This document shows positions 33,550 through 42,731 of a stretch of DNA of 64,000 nt, piece after piece. Origin of the DNA: JANWHQ01 sp963775275 (GTDB taxonomy: Bacteria > Pseudomonadota > Alphaproteobacteria > Caulobacterales > Caulobacteraceae); the NCBI GenBank assembly GCA_963775275.1, contig CAVZII010000005.1, forward strand, positions 2,666,001-2,730,000. Reading direction: 5' to 3'. A model generated the notes under the pieces. The model searched no databases. It saw only the letters and a program-made list of their open reading frames with translations, and was not told the origin of the DNA. Each line of letters begins with the position of its first letter. Positions within the stretch are counted from its first letter, which is position 1. Made by a program: the position numbers and the translations under genes.

Positions 33550-34356
33550 GTGACCCGCCCGCTCGCCCTGATCACCGGCGCCTCCTCCGGTCTCGGCGCG
33601 GCCTTCGCCCGGGCCTATGCGGCGCGCGGCTGCGACCTCGCCCTGGTAGCGCGCCGGCGCGACCGGCTCGAGGCCCTGGCCGCCGAGCTCGAGGCGCGCC
33701 ACGGGATCACGGCTCTCGTGGTCGTCCAGGACCTCGCCGTGTGGGAGGCCCATGTCGCGGTGCTCGAGCAGGTGGCGGCGGCGGGCCTTGGCGTCGACAT
33801 ACTGGTCAACAACGCCGGCTTCGGCGTTCCCCAGGCCTTCACCGGCGTTCCCTGGGCGCGCCAGCGCGACTTCCTGATGACCCTGGTGGTGAACGCCTGC
33901 GGGCTCGCCTACGGCGTGATCCCGGCCATGGTCCAGAAGGGTTCGGGCCGGATCGTCAACGTCGCCTCGCTCGCCGCCTTCGCGCCGGGGGCCTATGGCC
34001 ACACCCTCTATCCCGCGGCCAAGAGCTTCGCGGTCAAGTTCAGCCAGTCGCTGGACGCCGAGCTGCGGGGCAGGGGGATCAAGGTCACCGCCGTCTGTCC
34101 GGGCTTCACCCGGACCGGGTTCGCCGAGGCCGAGGGGACCCAGCACCTGATGGACCAGGCTCCGCGCCGGTTCTGGCAGTCCGCTGAGACTGTCGTGGGG
34201 ACCGCCATCGCCGCCAACGAGGCCGGCCGCGTGGTCGTCATTCCCGGATGGCACAACCGGCTCGCCGCCTTCCTGTTGCGCGCCCTGCCCGAGCCCCTGG
34301 TCTCGGCGCTCATCCGCCGCGGCGCGCGCCGTTATCAGATTGAGGAACAGGCATGA
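33550..34356 (+). CDS. Short-chain dehydrogenase/reductase (SDR)
   Basis: A 268-residue classical SDR: TGASSGLGAAFARAYA near residues 8-23 (cofactor loop), VNNAGFGVPQ near 85, a serine in VNVASLAAF near 138, catalytic Y-P-A-A-K near 155 and PGFTRTGF near 183. ALVARRRDRLEAL after strand 2 has arginines favouring NADPH. GTG start at 33550, 20 bases after the polyprenyl synthase, possibly the same transcript. The C-terminus has a hydrophobic helix (LAAFLLRALPEPLVSALI) that may touch the membrane. Substrate unknown. Confidence 0.9.
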   Translation: MTRPLALITGASSGLGAAFARAYAARGCDLALVARRRDRLEALAAELEARHGITALVVVQDLAVWEAHVAVLEQVAAAGLGVDILVNNAGFGVPQAFTGVPWARQRDFLMTLVVNACGLAYGVIPAMVQKGSGRIVNVASLAAFAPGAYGHTLYPAAKSFAVKFSQSLDAELRGRGIKVTAVCPGFTRTGFAEAEGTQHLMDQAPRRFWQSAETVVGTAIAANEAGRVVVIPGWHNRLAAFLLRALPEPLVSALIRRGARRYQIEEQA

Positions 34357-34365
34357 CTTCGCCGC

Positions 34366-34485
34366 TGCAATGCCCCCTCCGCCCGTTCCGGCCACCTCCC
34401 CCGTTTGACGGGGGAGGATTTGGGTCCATGGGCTCTGGTCCTTCCCCGCTTGCGGGGGAGGTGGCCCGGAGGGCCGGAGGGGGCG
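34366..34485. repeat. Palindromic repeat between SDR and GMC genes
   Basis: GCCCCCTCCGCCCGTTCCGG with CCACCTCCCCCG on the left is mirrored by GCGGGGGAGGTGGCCCGGAG and GGCCGGAGGGGGC on the right; a smaller CCCCCGTTTGACGGGGG hairpin lies inside. A related shorter copy is at 38099-38138. It ends about eight bases before the GMC gene start. Confidence 0.8.
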
Positions 34486-34492
34486 TGGATCG

Positions 34493-36058
34493 ATGACCGC
34501 CACCTACGACGTCATCGTCATCGGCTCCGGCGCGGGCGGCGCCACGGTGGCCCAGAGGCTTGCGCCCACCGGCAAGAAGATCCTGATCCTCGAGCGCGGC
34601 GAGCACCTGCCGCGCGAGGCGGAGAACTGGGACGCCAAGGAGGTCTTCATCCGCCACCGCTATCGCACCAGCGAGCACTGGTACGACCGCGAGGGCCGCC
34701 CCTTCGTCCCCACCACCCACTACTGGGTCGGCGGCAACACCAGCTTCTACGGCGCGGCGCTGATGCGCCTGCGGCGCGGCGACTTCGAACAGACCGTCCA
34801 CGCCGGCGGCGTCTCACCGGCCTGGCCGATCCGGCTGGACGACCTCGCGCCCTATTACGACGAGGCCGAACGGCTCTGGCAGGTCCACGGCCAGCGGGGC
34901 GAGGATCCCACCGAGGCGGGCGACGAGCCGCCCTACGCCTACCCGGCCGTCACCCACGATCCGGGCGTGGCCGCGCTCAAGGCGCACTGGGAAGCCCAGG
35001 GCTGGCGCCCCTTCTCCCTGCCGCTGGGCGTCAAGATGGATCAGGCCCACCCGGTCACCTCGGCCTGCATCCGCTGCAAGACCTGCGGAGGGTATCCCTG
35101 CCTCGTGAAGGGCAAGTCCGACGCGCGCACCATCGCGGTCGAGCCCCTGCTGCGCGCGCCCAACGTGACGCTGCTCACCGGGCGCAAGGCGGTCCGGCTC
35201 GAGACCGATCCCTCCGGGCGCAGCGTGACCGAGGTGGTCTGCGAGACCGCCGAAGGCGAGGAGCGCTGGCAGGGCGACCTCGTCGTGCTGGCCGCGGGCG
35301 CCGTGAACACCGCCGTCCTGCTCCTGGCCTCGGCCAACGGCGCCCATCCGAACGGCCTCGCCAACGGCTCCGACCAGGTCGGGCGCAACTTCGCCTTCCA
35401 CACCCTGACCGCCGTGGTCTCCCTGACCTGCGCCCCCGCCGAGGTGACCTTCCCCAAGACGCTGGCCGTCAACGACTTCTATCGGTCCGATCCCCGCGGC
35501 GGCTTCGACATGCCCATGGGACACATCCAGCTCCTGGAATACATGTCCGGCCAGACGCTGGAGGGCGAGGTCTCCGACTGGCTGCCGCCGGCCTTCGTGC
35601 CGGACGCCTTCTCCAATGTCCTGGCCCACCGGATGCTCAGCATGCTGGTGATCTCCGAGGATCTGCCCATGCCCGAGAACCGGGTGCGGCTGGATGGCGG
35701 GCGCATCGTCCTCGACTACCGGCACAACAACCTCGAGGGTCACGAGCGCCTGGTGAAGACCCTCTGCCAGTCGCTGGACGGATTCGTCGACCGCGCCCAT
35801 CCGATCAGCCAGCACCACTTCCAGCTGGACTCGCTGCTGCCGCTCTATGGGGTTGCCCACCAGTGCGGCACGGCCAGGTTCGGGACCGATCCCAAGGGCT
35901 CGGTGCTCGATCCTTGGTGCAAGGCCCACGAGCTCGACAATCTCTACGTGGCAGATTCCGGCTTCTTCGTCTCGAGCGCGGCGGTGAACCCGACCCTCAC
36001 CATCGTGGCCAACGCGCTGCGGGTCGGCGACCACCTGAAGGCGCGCCTCGGCGCGTGA
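34493..36058 (+). CDS. GMC family FAD-dependent oxidoreductase
   Basis: A 521-residue flavoprotein. The FAD dinucleotide motif VIVIGSGAGGATVAQRL is at residues 7-23, the GMC pattern TTHYWVGGNTSFYGAALMRL near 78-97 and the C-terminal signature LYVADSGFFVSSAAVNPTLTIVANALR near 485. A cysteine cluster (CIRCKTCGGYPC) near residue 190-200 is typical of the gluconate/fructose dehydrogenase-like branch. The oxidised alcohol is unknown. No signal peptide and no cytochrome or small subunit next door. Confidence 0.92.
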   Translation: MTATYDVIVIGSGAGGATVAQRLAPTGKKILILERGEHLPREAENWDAKEVFIRHRYRTSEHWYDREGRPFVPTTHYWVGGNTSFYGAALMRLRRGDFEQTVHAGGVSPAWPIRLDDLAPYYDEAERLWQVHGQRGEDPTEAGDEPPYAYPAVTHDPGVAALKAHWEAQGWRPFSLPLGVKMDQAHPVTSACIRCKTCGGYPCLVKGKSDARTIAVEPLLRAPNVTLLTGRKAVRLETDPSGRSVTEVVCETAEGEERWQGDLVVLAAGAVNTAVLLLASANGAHPNGLANGSDQVGRNFAFHTLTAVVSLTCAPAEVTFPKTLAVNDFYRSDPRGGFDMPMGHIQLLEYMSGQTLEGEVSDWLPPAFVPDAFSNVLAHRMLSMLVISEDLPMPENRVRLDGGRIVLDYRHNNLEGHERLVKTLCQSLDGFVDRAHPISQHHFQLDSLLPLYGVAHQCGTARFGTDPKGSVLDPWCKAHELDNLYVADSGFFVSSAAVNPTLTIVANALRVGDHLKARLGA

Positions 36059-36175
36059 CACCTGCGGCGCGATTGCCATAGGCGGCGAGCGACCGTCTCG
36101 CGCGGCGCGAACGGGCTGCGCGACTCCGGCCAATTCGTGCTAGACGCAGAATTTCGTAGTTGCCCAGGCTCTTTC

Positions 36176-38086
36176 ATGCCCGACACCCCTCTGCTCGACA
36201 CCATCGAGTCGCCCGCCGGCGTTCGCGCGCTCAAGCCCTCGCAGCTGCGCAAGCTCGCGGACGAGCTCAGGGCCGAGACCATCGACGCGGTCTCCCATAC
36301 CGGCGGGCACCTGGGCGCGGGCCTGGGCGTGGTCGAGTTGACGGTCGCCCTGCACCACGTTTTCGACACCCCCGAGGACATCCTGATCTGGGACGTCGGC
36401 CACCAGGCCTATCCCCACAAGATCCTCACCGGCCGGCGCGATCGCATCCGCACCCTGCGCCAGGGCGGGGGCCTGTCGGGCTTCACCAAGCGGGCCGAGA
36501 GCGTCTACGACCCCTTCGGCGCCGCCCACGCCTCCACCTCGATCTCCGCGGCGCTCGGCTTCTGCGTGGCGCGCGACCGTCAGGGCAAGGACAACGCCGT
36601 CATCGCCGTGATCGGCGACGGCGCCATGAGCGCGGGCATGGCCTACGAGGCCATGAACAACGCCAACGCCACCAGGCAGCTCGTCGTGGTCCTGAACGAC
36701 AACGACATGTCGATCGCCCCGCCCGTGGGCGGCATGTCGAGCTATCTGGCCCGGCTGGTGTCCGGCGGCTTCTACCGCTCGGTGCGGCGCATCGGCCGGC
36801 ACGTCGCCTCGGCCCTGCCCAAGCCGCTGCAGGAGGCCGCCAAGAAGGCCGAGGAGTACGCCCGCGGCATGGTCGCCGGCGGCACCTTCTTCGAGGAGCT
36901 CGGCTTCTACTACGTCGGCCCCATCGACGGGCACGACCTGACCGCCCTCGTCCCGATCCTGAAGAACGTGCGCGCGATCAAGGACAAGCCGGTCCTCGTC
37001 CACGTCGTGACCCAGAAGGGCAAGGGCTACGCCCCCGCCGAGAGCGCCGCCGACAAGTACCACGGCGTGGTCAAGTTCGACGTCATCACCGGCGAGCAGA
37101 AGAAGTCCGCCTCGGTCGCGCCGAGCTACACCAAGGTGTTCGCCCAGGAGCTGGTCAAGCGCGCCGAGCGCGATCCCAAGGTCGTGGCCATCACCGCCGC
37201 CATGCCCTCGGGCACCGGCCTTGACCTGTTCGAGAAGCGTTTCCCGGACCGGGTCTTCGACGTCGGCATCGCCGAGCAGCACGCGGTCACCTTCGCCGCG
37301 GGCCTGGCGGCCGGGGGCATGAAGCCCTACGCCGCGATCTACTCGACCTTCCTGCAGCGCGGTTACGACCAGGTCGTCCACGACGTCGCGATCCAGAAGC
37401 TGCCCGTGCGCTTCGCCATCGACCGGGCCGGGCTGGTCGGCGCCGACGGGCCGACCCACGCCGGCTCCTTCGACGTGGGCTACCTCGGCTCCCTGCCGGG
37501 GTTCGTGGTCATGGCCGCCGCCGACGAGGCCGAGCTCGCCGCCATGATCGCCACCGCCAACGCCATCGACGATGGCCCCTCGGCCTTCCGCTATCCGCGC
37601 GGCGAGGGGACCGGCGTGCCGATCCCCGAGCTGGCCGACCCGCTCGAGATCGGCCGGGGCCGCATCGTGCGCGAAGGCAATGCGCTCGCCATCCTCTCCC
37701 TCGGCTCGCGTCTGCCCGAATGCCTCCGGGCCGCCGATCTGCTCGCCGCGCGCGGGCTGTCTGCGACCGTCGCGGACGCCCGCTTCGCCAAGCCGTTGGA
37801 CGAGGAGCTGATCCTGCGCCTTTGCCGCGAGCACGAGGCCCTGATCACGGTGGAGGAGGGGTCCATGGGCGGCTTCGGCGCCTTCGTGCTCCACTTGCTG
37901 GCCGCCCGCGGCGTGCTCGACCGGGGCCTGAAGGTGCGCACCCTGACCCTGCCCGACCGCTTCCAGGACCAGGACAAGCCCGAGGTCATGTACGCCGAGG
38001 CGGGCCTCGACGCCGAGGGGATTATGCTGTCGGCCCTGCGGGCCCTGGGCGCCGACAACGTCTCCGCCGCTGGCCGCCGGGCATAG
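36176..38086 (+). CDS. dxs: 1-deoxy-D-xylulose-5-phosphate synthase
   Basis: First enzyme of the MEP isoprenoid pathway, joining pyruvate and glyceraldehyde 3-phosphate with thiamine diphosphate. The 636-residue length is normal. Thiamine motif GDGAMSAGMAYEAMNNA is near residue 150, SHTGGHLGAGLGVVELTVAL near 37, HVVTQKGKGYAPAE near 280, the transketolase glutamate in GIAEQHAVTFAAGLA near 365 and DRAGLVGADGPTHAG near 420. ATG 36176 is chosen by family start; GTG 36137 would add 13 residues. Lies downstream of the xseB/polyprenyl synthase genes. Confidence 0.97.
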   Translation: MPDTPLLDTIESPAGVRALKPSQLRKLADELRAETIDAVSHTGGHLGAGLGVVELTVALHHVFDTPEDILIWDVGHQAYPHKILTGRRDRIRTLRQGGGLSGFTKRAESVYDPFGAAHASTSISAALGFCVARDRQGKDNAVIAVIGDGAMSAGMAYEAMNNANATRQLVVVLNDNDMSIAPPVGGMSSYLARLVSGGFYRSVRRIGRHVASALPKPLQEAAKKAEEYARGMVAGGTFFEELGFYYVGPIDGHDLTALVPILKNVRAIKDKPVLVHVVTQKGKGYAPAESAADKYHGVVKFDVITGEQKKSASVAPSYTKVFAQELVKRAERDPKVVAITAAMPSGTGLDLFEKRFPDRVFDVGIAEQHAVTFAAGLAAGGMKPYAAIYSTFLQRGYDQVVHDVAIQKLPVRFAIDRAGLVGADGPTHAGSFDVGYLGSLPGFVVMAAADEAELAAMIATANAIDDGPSAFRYPRGEGTGVPIPELADPLEIGRGRIVREGNALAILSLGSRLPECLRAADLLAARGLSATVADARFAKPLDEELILRLCREHEALITVEEGSMGGFGAFVLHLLAARGVLDRGLKVRTLTLPDRFQDQDKPEVMYAEAGLDAEGIMLSALRALGADNVSAAGRRA

Positions 38087-38093
38087 GCTCGAG

Positions 38094-38140
38094 TCCTTCC
38101 CCGCTTGCGGGGAGGTCCCGCGGAGCGGGGGAGGGGGCAA
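38094..38140. repeat. CTTGCGGGGAGG-type palindromic repeat
   Basis: TCCTTCCCCGCTTGCGGGGA followed by GGTCCCGCGGAGCGGGGGAG, a short relative of the element at 34366-34485. It lies directly after dxs and may act as its terminator or mRNA stabiliser. Confidence 0.65.
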
Positions 38141-38313
38141 GGTCATCAGGACGTGGCTGATGACGCGGAATGCAAGGCTTCCTGTGACTTTCCTCGCCAC
38201 CCCCCCTAGATTTTTCGCTGAAATCTGCCCCAAATGACGCTCACCGGACGCAAGGCTGCGCCGCGCGACCGGTTAGCACCAACTGCCCATTCAAGGACGC
38301 ATGACTGCACCCA

Positions 38314-38697
38314 ATGCAGGCTTGGCCGATCGAACTCAAGACGGCCGCCGAAGCCAAGAAGACCCTTCTGTCCAAGTTCAAGGCCAAACCGGCCGCTCCC
38401 GACCCCAACTTCCAGAGCCGACAGGCGCGCAAGGCCGCCGAGCTCGAACGGGTCCGCCAGGCCCGCGCCGAGGCGCGTGAAGCCGCACGCCTGGCTCAGG
38501 AAGCGGCCGAGCAGGAACAGGCCAAGTCCCAGGAGGAGCTCGATCAGCTCGAGATCCAGCTGAAGCGCGAGGAGCGCAAGGCCCGCAAGGCCCAGCAGAA
38601 GGAGCTCGCCCGCGCCAAGCGCGACGCCAATCGCGCCGTGCGCGCCTCCTCGTCGCCGACGCGCGACGAAGACGAGCGGGAGGACTGGGCGGCCTGA
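38314..38697 (+). CDS. DUF6481 family protein
   Basis: A 127-residue, highly charged, lysine/arginine/glutamate-rich protein predicted to be one long helix (ARAEAREAARLAQEAAEQEQ, KREERKARKAQQKELARAKR). The N-terminal LKTAAEAKKTLLSKFKAKPAA resembles its paralogue at 59919-60278 (LKTAAEARKAQAAKF). Family function is unknown. No membrane segment. The start is uncertain. It follows a long spacer after dxs and is probably monocistronic. Confidence 0.75.
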   Translation: MQAWPIELKTAAEAKKTLLSKFKAKPAAPDPNFQSRQARKAAELERVRQARAEAREAARLAQEAAEQEQAKSQEELDQLEIQLKREERKARKAQQKELARAKRDANRAVRASSSPTRDEDEREDWAA

Positions 38698-38719
38698 CGT
38701 CGGGCTGTCCGTTGCAGCG

Positions 38720-39060
38720 TCACTCCAGCTCCAGGCGCTGTTCCAAGAGGCTCGTCTTGCCCTGCGCCTCGCGCGGGGGCAGGAGGCCGTGCTTCTTCTG
38801 GTCCAGCCGCGCCACCCGCCACACCCGCGCCTGATCGCCTGCGGGTTGGCCGCTGCCCGTCCCTGCGGACCCTCCAGCAGGTCCTGCGAGGCGTCTTCGG
38901 AGACTTGCTCCCGAGCGCCAACAGGCTCGCCTCCTCACGGATCCGGGCCGGCACCGCCACCTGCTCCTCCTGGAGCCGCCGGGTGCGCCGGCTCGGCCGG
39001 CCGCGCGCGCGATGCGCGCGATGCGATTGTCGGGAGGATGCCTGGACCGATGGCGGAACA
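38720..39060 (-). pseudogene. Probable decayed gene of unknown function
   Basis: No single frame is convincing, but three minus-strand pieces have strong G/C third positions and join end to end: PDNRIARIARAAGRAGAP, then GEPVGAREQVSEDASQDLLE, then VWRVARLDQKKHGLLPPREA to LEQRLELE ending at TGA 38720. Moving between them needs several frameshifts. I do not recognise the product. The rest of 38698-39216 shows nothing else. Sequencing errors could also contribute. Confidence 0.35.
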
Positions 39061-39216
39061 CGTGTCCCCGGCCAAGGGACGGGCGTCGCCGTGCATGACG
39101 CCCGCCCCCGGCCACGGGACATCCGTGACGGAAGGCTGTCCAGCAACCCGCGCGCCAGGGCCGGAGTCCTGATTCTGCACGCTCGATCTCGTTCGAGCCG
39201 GCCCGCCGACAGGCGG

Positions 39217-39612
39217 TCAGGCCTCGACCACCTCCTTGCCGACGGGCGCGAGCGCGATCACCGCCAGCTTGAAGTGCTGGATGCCGAACGGGATGCCGAT
39301 GATCGTCAGGCACTGGGCCGCGCCGATCAGCACATGGACCAGGGCGATGTACCAGCCGCCCAGCAGGAACCAGATCACGTTCAGCAGCAGGCCGAGGTCA
39401 CCCGTGCCGATGTCCTCCCGGCCAGTGACGTCGCGGCGCTCGACCACCCGCTTGCCGAACGGGAAGAAGCTGAACAGGCCGATCCGGAACGCCGCCTGCG
39501 ACCAGGGCAGGCCCACCACGGTGATGGCCAGGAGCACGCCGGCCACCAGCCAGCCGAGCCCCGCAACGAACCCGCCCAGGATGAACCACAGGATGTTGAG
39601 GATCAGGGTCAT
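39217..39612 (-). CDS. YccF domain-containing inner-membrane protein
   Basis: A 131-residue protein with two copies of the YccF domain: LNILWFILGGFVAGLGWLVA (residues 3-22) and LLNVIWFLLGGWYIALVHVL (near 69), each followed by a G-I-P-F-G or G-L-P-W-S motif (TVVGLPWSQAAFRIGLFSF, TIIGIPFGIQHFKLAVIAL). About four membrane helices. Function unknown. ATG 39612 is the family start. It is divergent from the PLP operon by about 150 bases. Confidence 0.9.
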   Translation of the reverse strand: MTLILNILWFILGGFVAGLGWLVAGVLLAITVVGLPWSQAAFRIGLFSFFPFGKRVVERRDVTGREDIGTGDLGLLLNVIWFLLGGWYIALVHVLIGAAQCLTIIGIPFGIQHFKLAVIALAPVGKEVVEA

Positions 39613-39766
39613 GGCCCTCTGCATCCTCCCGCAGCGGTCCGCGCGCAAGCGCCGTTCGCGGGCCGGCGCCGCCAGGCGTCATGGTTAATCAGCCGATAAG
39701 CATTTGCGCCGACCGTGGCCCTGCGTCCTGCGGCCCTGTTCGCGGCGGACGCATCCGGAGTCGCCG

Positions 39767-41284
39767 ATGGGGCAGCTGAGTAGCGTCCGTGCGTCCCGTT
39801 TCGGCGGACATCCTTTCCCGGTCCAGGGCGCTGGGCTGGACTCCCTGCTGGTCGCGGGCGGCGACGAGCGGATCGCGCTGGATCCGGTCACCGGCCTCAA
39901 CAAGTATGGCTGCGGCGTGGCTCCCGAGCGCGAAGGCCTCGCTTTCAGCTCCTCCACCGCCTCGACCATCTCTCCCGGCGCGCTGCGGGCCGCCGCCGAC
40001 CGGTTCGAGCACATCCTCGGCTATCCCGATCCGCGCGCGGCCCACGCCGCCGAGGCCGAGGGCCTGCGCCGACGCCTCGCGCGCCTGTGCGGGCTGGAGC
40101 CGCAGGCCGCCGAAGACATCGTTCTGGCCGCGTCGGGCACCGACATCCACCTGATCGCCGCCGACCTTGCCCGCGGCGATGGCGTCGCGCCCCTGGTCGC
40201 CGTCATGCCCAGCCCGACGGAGTCGGGACGGGGCGTTCCCCTGGCGCTTCGGGGCGTCGGCTATTCGTCCAGCACGCCCCATGGCGGCGGCGCCGTCGTG
40301 GGCGAACCCATCGATCACGCCGTGGCCGGCGTCCTCCTCCCGGCGCCCGTGCGCGATGAGTACGGCGCGCCGCGCCCGGCCGAGGCCGTCGACCGCGACG
40401 TCGCGCGCGCCTGCGATCTCGCCGTCCGCCGCGGCGGACGGGTGCTCCTGGTCCTGCTCGACGTCTCCAAGACCGGCCTCGTGGCGCCGACGCCGGCCTG
40501 CGCCGCCGCACTGAAGGCGCGGCACGGCGAGGCCCTGACCGTTCTGGTCGACGCTTGCCAGTTCCGCATCTCCGCACAGAGCCTGCGCCGATACCTGGAC
40601 GAGGACTTCCTGGTGGCCGTGACCGGCTCCAAGTTCCTCGGCGGCCCGGCCTTCTCCGGCGCCCTCTTCATCCCGCCCGCGTCGGTCGCGCGTCTTCGCG
40701 GCCGGACCCTGTCGCGGGCGCTCGCGGACTACTGCGGCCGCGGGGACTGGCCGGCGTCCTGGACCGGCCGGGCCCTCCTGCCCGACCTCGCGAACCTCGG
40801 CCTGCTTCTGCGCTGGGAGGCGGCGCTGCACGAGCTTGCCGCCTTCCGCGCCCTGCCGGACGCGGCCGTGGCGGGCTTCCTCGCCGACTTCGGCCGGGCC
40901 ATGGACGCGCGCCTCCTGGAGGACCCCGCCTTCGAGCCCCTGTCGGCGCCGTCCGCGCCACGTCTCGCCCCGGACGGATGGGATGCGATGGGGACCATCT
41001 TTCCGTTCCTGGTCCATCGCGGCGGCCAGGCGCTTGATGCGCCGGCGGTCCAGGCCCTCTACGAAGCGATGCGCGCTCCGGCCCTGCACCGCCCGTCCGT
41101 GCGCCTCGGCCAGCCGGTCGCCGTCGGCGCCCGCGCCGGCGTCCCGGTCAGCGCCCTTCGCCTGTCGCTCTGCGCCGGCCACGTCGTCGAGGCCCTGACC
41201 ACCCCCGGCGGCGCCGACGCGGTGATCGCGCGCGCCGGCCTGGCGCTCGACCTGGTCGCCGGGCAGGCGAGGGGGGATCGCTGA
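39767..41284 (+). CDS. PLP-dependent enzyme, aminotransferase class V-like fold
   Basis: A 505-residue fold-type I PLP protein. The PLP aspartate lies in LVDACQFR (D262), with Q two residues on as in class V enzymes, and the Schiff-base lysine in VTGSKFLGG (K289). The N-terminus (GLNKYGCGVAPEREGLAFSS STASTIS, split here) and the C-terminal 200 residues do not match a standard cysteine desulfurase or serine aminotransferase, so the reaction is unknown. ATG 39767. First gene of a three-gene operon, ending one base before the next start. Cytoplasmic. Confidence 0.8.
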   Translation: MGQLSSVRASRFGGHPFPVQGAGLDSLLVAGGDERIALDPVTGLNKYGCGVAPEREGLAFSSSTASTISPGALRAAADRFEHILGYPDPRAAHAAEAEGLRRRLARLCGLEPQAAEDIVLAASGTDIHLIAADLARGDGVAPLVAVMPSPTESGRGVPLALRGVGYSSSTPHGGGAVVGEPIDHAVAGVLLPAPVRDEYGAPRPAEAVDRDVARACDLAVRRGGRVLLVLLDVSKTGLVAPTPACAAALKARHGEALTVLVDACQFRISAQSLRRYLDEDFLVAVTGSKFLGGPAFSGALFIPPASVARLRGRTLSRALADYCGRGDWPASWTGRALLPDLANLGLLLRWEAALHELAAFRALPDAAVAGFLADFGRAMDARLLEDPAFEPLSAPSAPRLAPDGWDAMGTIFPFLVHRGGQALDAPAVQALYEAMRAPALHRPSVRLGQPVAVGARAGVPVSALRLSLCAGHVVEALTTPGGADAVIARAGLALDLVAGQARGDR

Positions 41285-41285
41285 C

Positions 41286-42731
41286 ATGGTCCGTCCCACG
41301 AGCCTGGATCCCGACGACTGGTCCGCCGCCCGGAGACAGGGCCACCGGCTGCTCGACGACATCTTCGACCACATCGAAAGCCTGCGCGACCAGCCCGTCT
41401 GGCGCGAGCCGCCGGCCGAGCTCCGCGCCGCCTTCCGCGAACCCTTGCCGCAGGCGCCGGAGCGTCTGGACGAGCTTCGCCGCGAGGTGCTGGAGTCCAT
41501 CCTTCCCTACTCGGGCGGCAACGCCCATCCGGGCTTCATGGGCTGGGTCCAGGGCGGCGGGACGGTCGCGGGCCTGCTGGGCGAGATGCTGGCGGCCGGC
41601 ATGGACGCCAACCTCGGTGGCCGCGATCACATGCCGCTCGAGGTCGAGCAGCAGGTCGTGCATTGGGCCAGGCAGATGTTCGGCTTCCCGGCCGAGGCCT
41701 CCGGCCTCTTCCTGACCGGCGCCTCCCAGGCCAATTTCGTCGCCCTCCTGGCCGCCCGCGTCCGCGCCCTGGGTCCAGGGGTCCGCCACGAGGGCCTCGG
41801 CGAAGCGGGCGCGCGCCTTGTCGCCTACGCCTCGCGCGCCGCCCACGGCTGTGTCGGCCGCGCCATGGACATGGCCGGGATCGGGCGCGGTCGTCTGCGC
41901 CTGGTCGGGACCGATCCGCGCGGCCGGATCGATCCTGAGGTGCTCCGCGCGGCCATCATCGCCGACCGTAAGGCCGGGCTCGAGCCCTTCCTCCTGGTCG
42001 GGACCGCCGGCACGGTCGACCTCGGCGCCATCGACGATCTCGACGCCCTGGCCGATCTCGCCGCCGCCGAGCGGCTGCACTTCCACGTCGACGGCGCCTT
42101 CGGGGCGCTGGGCGTGCTCGCGCCTTCCATCGCGCCGCGCCTTTCGGGTATCGAGCGCGCCGATTCCATCGCCTTCGACTGGCACAAGTGGGGCCAGGTC
42201 CCCTACGACGCGGGCTTCCTCCTGATGCGCGATCCGGAGCTGCACCGCGCCGCCTTCGCGGCCGAGGACCGCTATCTGCTGCGCGCGCCCCGGGGTCTCG
42301 CCGGCGGAGACTTCTGGCCCTGCGACTACGGCCCGGACCTGTCGCGCGGGTTCCGCGCGCTCAAGACCTGGTTCACGATCAAGGCCTATGGCGCCGAGGC
42401 GATGGGCGCGGTGATCGAGCACACCTGCGCGCTCGCCCGCGAGCTGGCCTTCCGCATCGAGGCCGAGCCCGAGCTCGAGCTGATGGCGCCGGTCGAGCTC
42501 AACATCGTCTGCTTCCGCCATCGCGGCGCCGATCCGGACCGGCTGAACAGCGAGATCGTCATGGACCTGCACGAGGCCGGCCGCGTCGCGCCCTCGACCA
42601 CCCGCATCGACGGCGCCCTCGCCATCCGCGCCGCCATCGTCAACCACCGCACCGAGAGCCGCGACATCGAGGCCCTGGTGGACGCCGTCCTGGAGGCCGG
42701 ACGCCAATGCAAGCTGAGACATGCGGCGTGA
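41286..42731 (+). CDS. PLP-dependent group II amino acid decarboxylase-like protein
   Basis: A 481-residue member of the aromatic/glutamate decarboxylase group. Visible: HPGFMGWVQGGGTVAGLLGE near residue 80, LFLTGASQANFVALLAAR near 140, SRAAHGCVGRAMDMAG (stacking His), HVDGAFGALGVLAP (D269) and FDWHKWGQVPYDAG (Schiff-base K301). Such enzymes usually decarboxylate an L-amino acid; some oxidise or rearrange instead. The start ATG 41286 is one base after the previous stop, and the end overlaps the ATP-grasp gene, so all three are translated together. Substrate unknown. Confidence 0.85.
   Translation: MVRPTSLDPDDWSAARRQGHRLLDDIFDHIESLRDQPVWREPPAELRAAFREPLPQAPERLDELRREVLESILPYSGGNAHPGFMGWVQGGGTVAGLLGEMLAAGMDANLGGRDHMPLEVEQQVVHWARQMFGFPAEASGLFLTGASQANFVALLAARVRALGPGVRHEGLGEAGARLVAYASRAAHGCVGRAMDMAGIGRGRLRLVGTDPRGRIDPEVLRAAIIADRKAGLEPFLLVGTAGTVDLGAIDDLDALADLAAAERLHFHVDGAFGALGVLAPSIAPRLSGIERADSIAFDWHKWGQVPYDAGFLLMRDPELHRAAFAAEDRYLLRAPRGLAGGDFWPCDYGPDLSRGFRALKTWFTIKAYGAEAMGAVIEHTCALARELAFRIEAEPELELMAPVELNIVCFRHRGADPDRLNSEIVMDLHEAGRVAPSTTRIDGALAIRAAIVNHRTESRDIEALVDAVLEAGRQCKLRHAA

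Noticed and set aside
36137..36175. GTG 36137 as the dxs start
   Set aside because: The added 13 residues are not typical of the family, while ATG 36176 gives the expected N-terminus.
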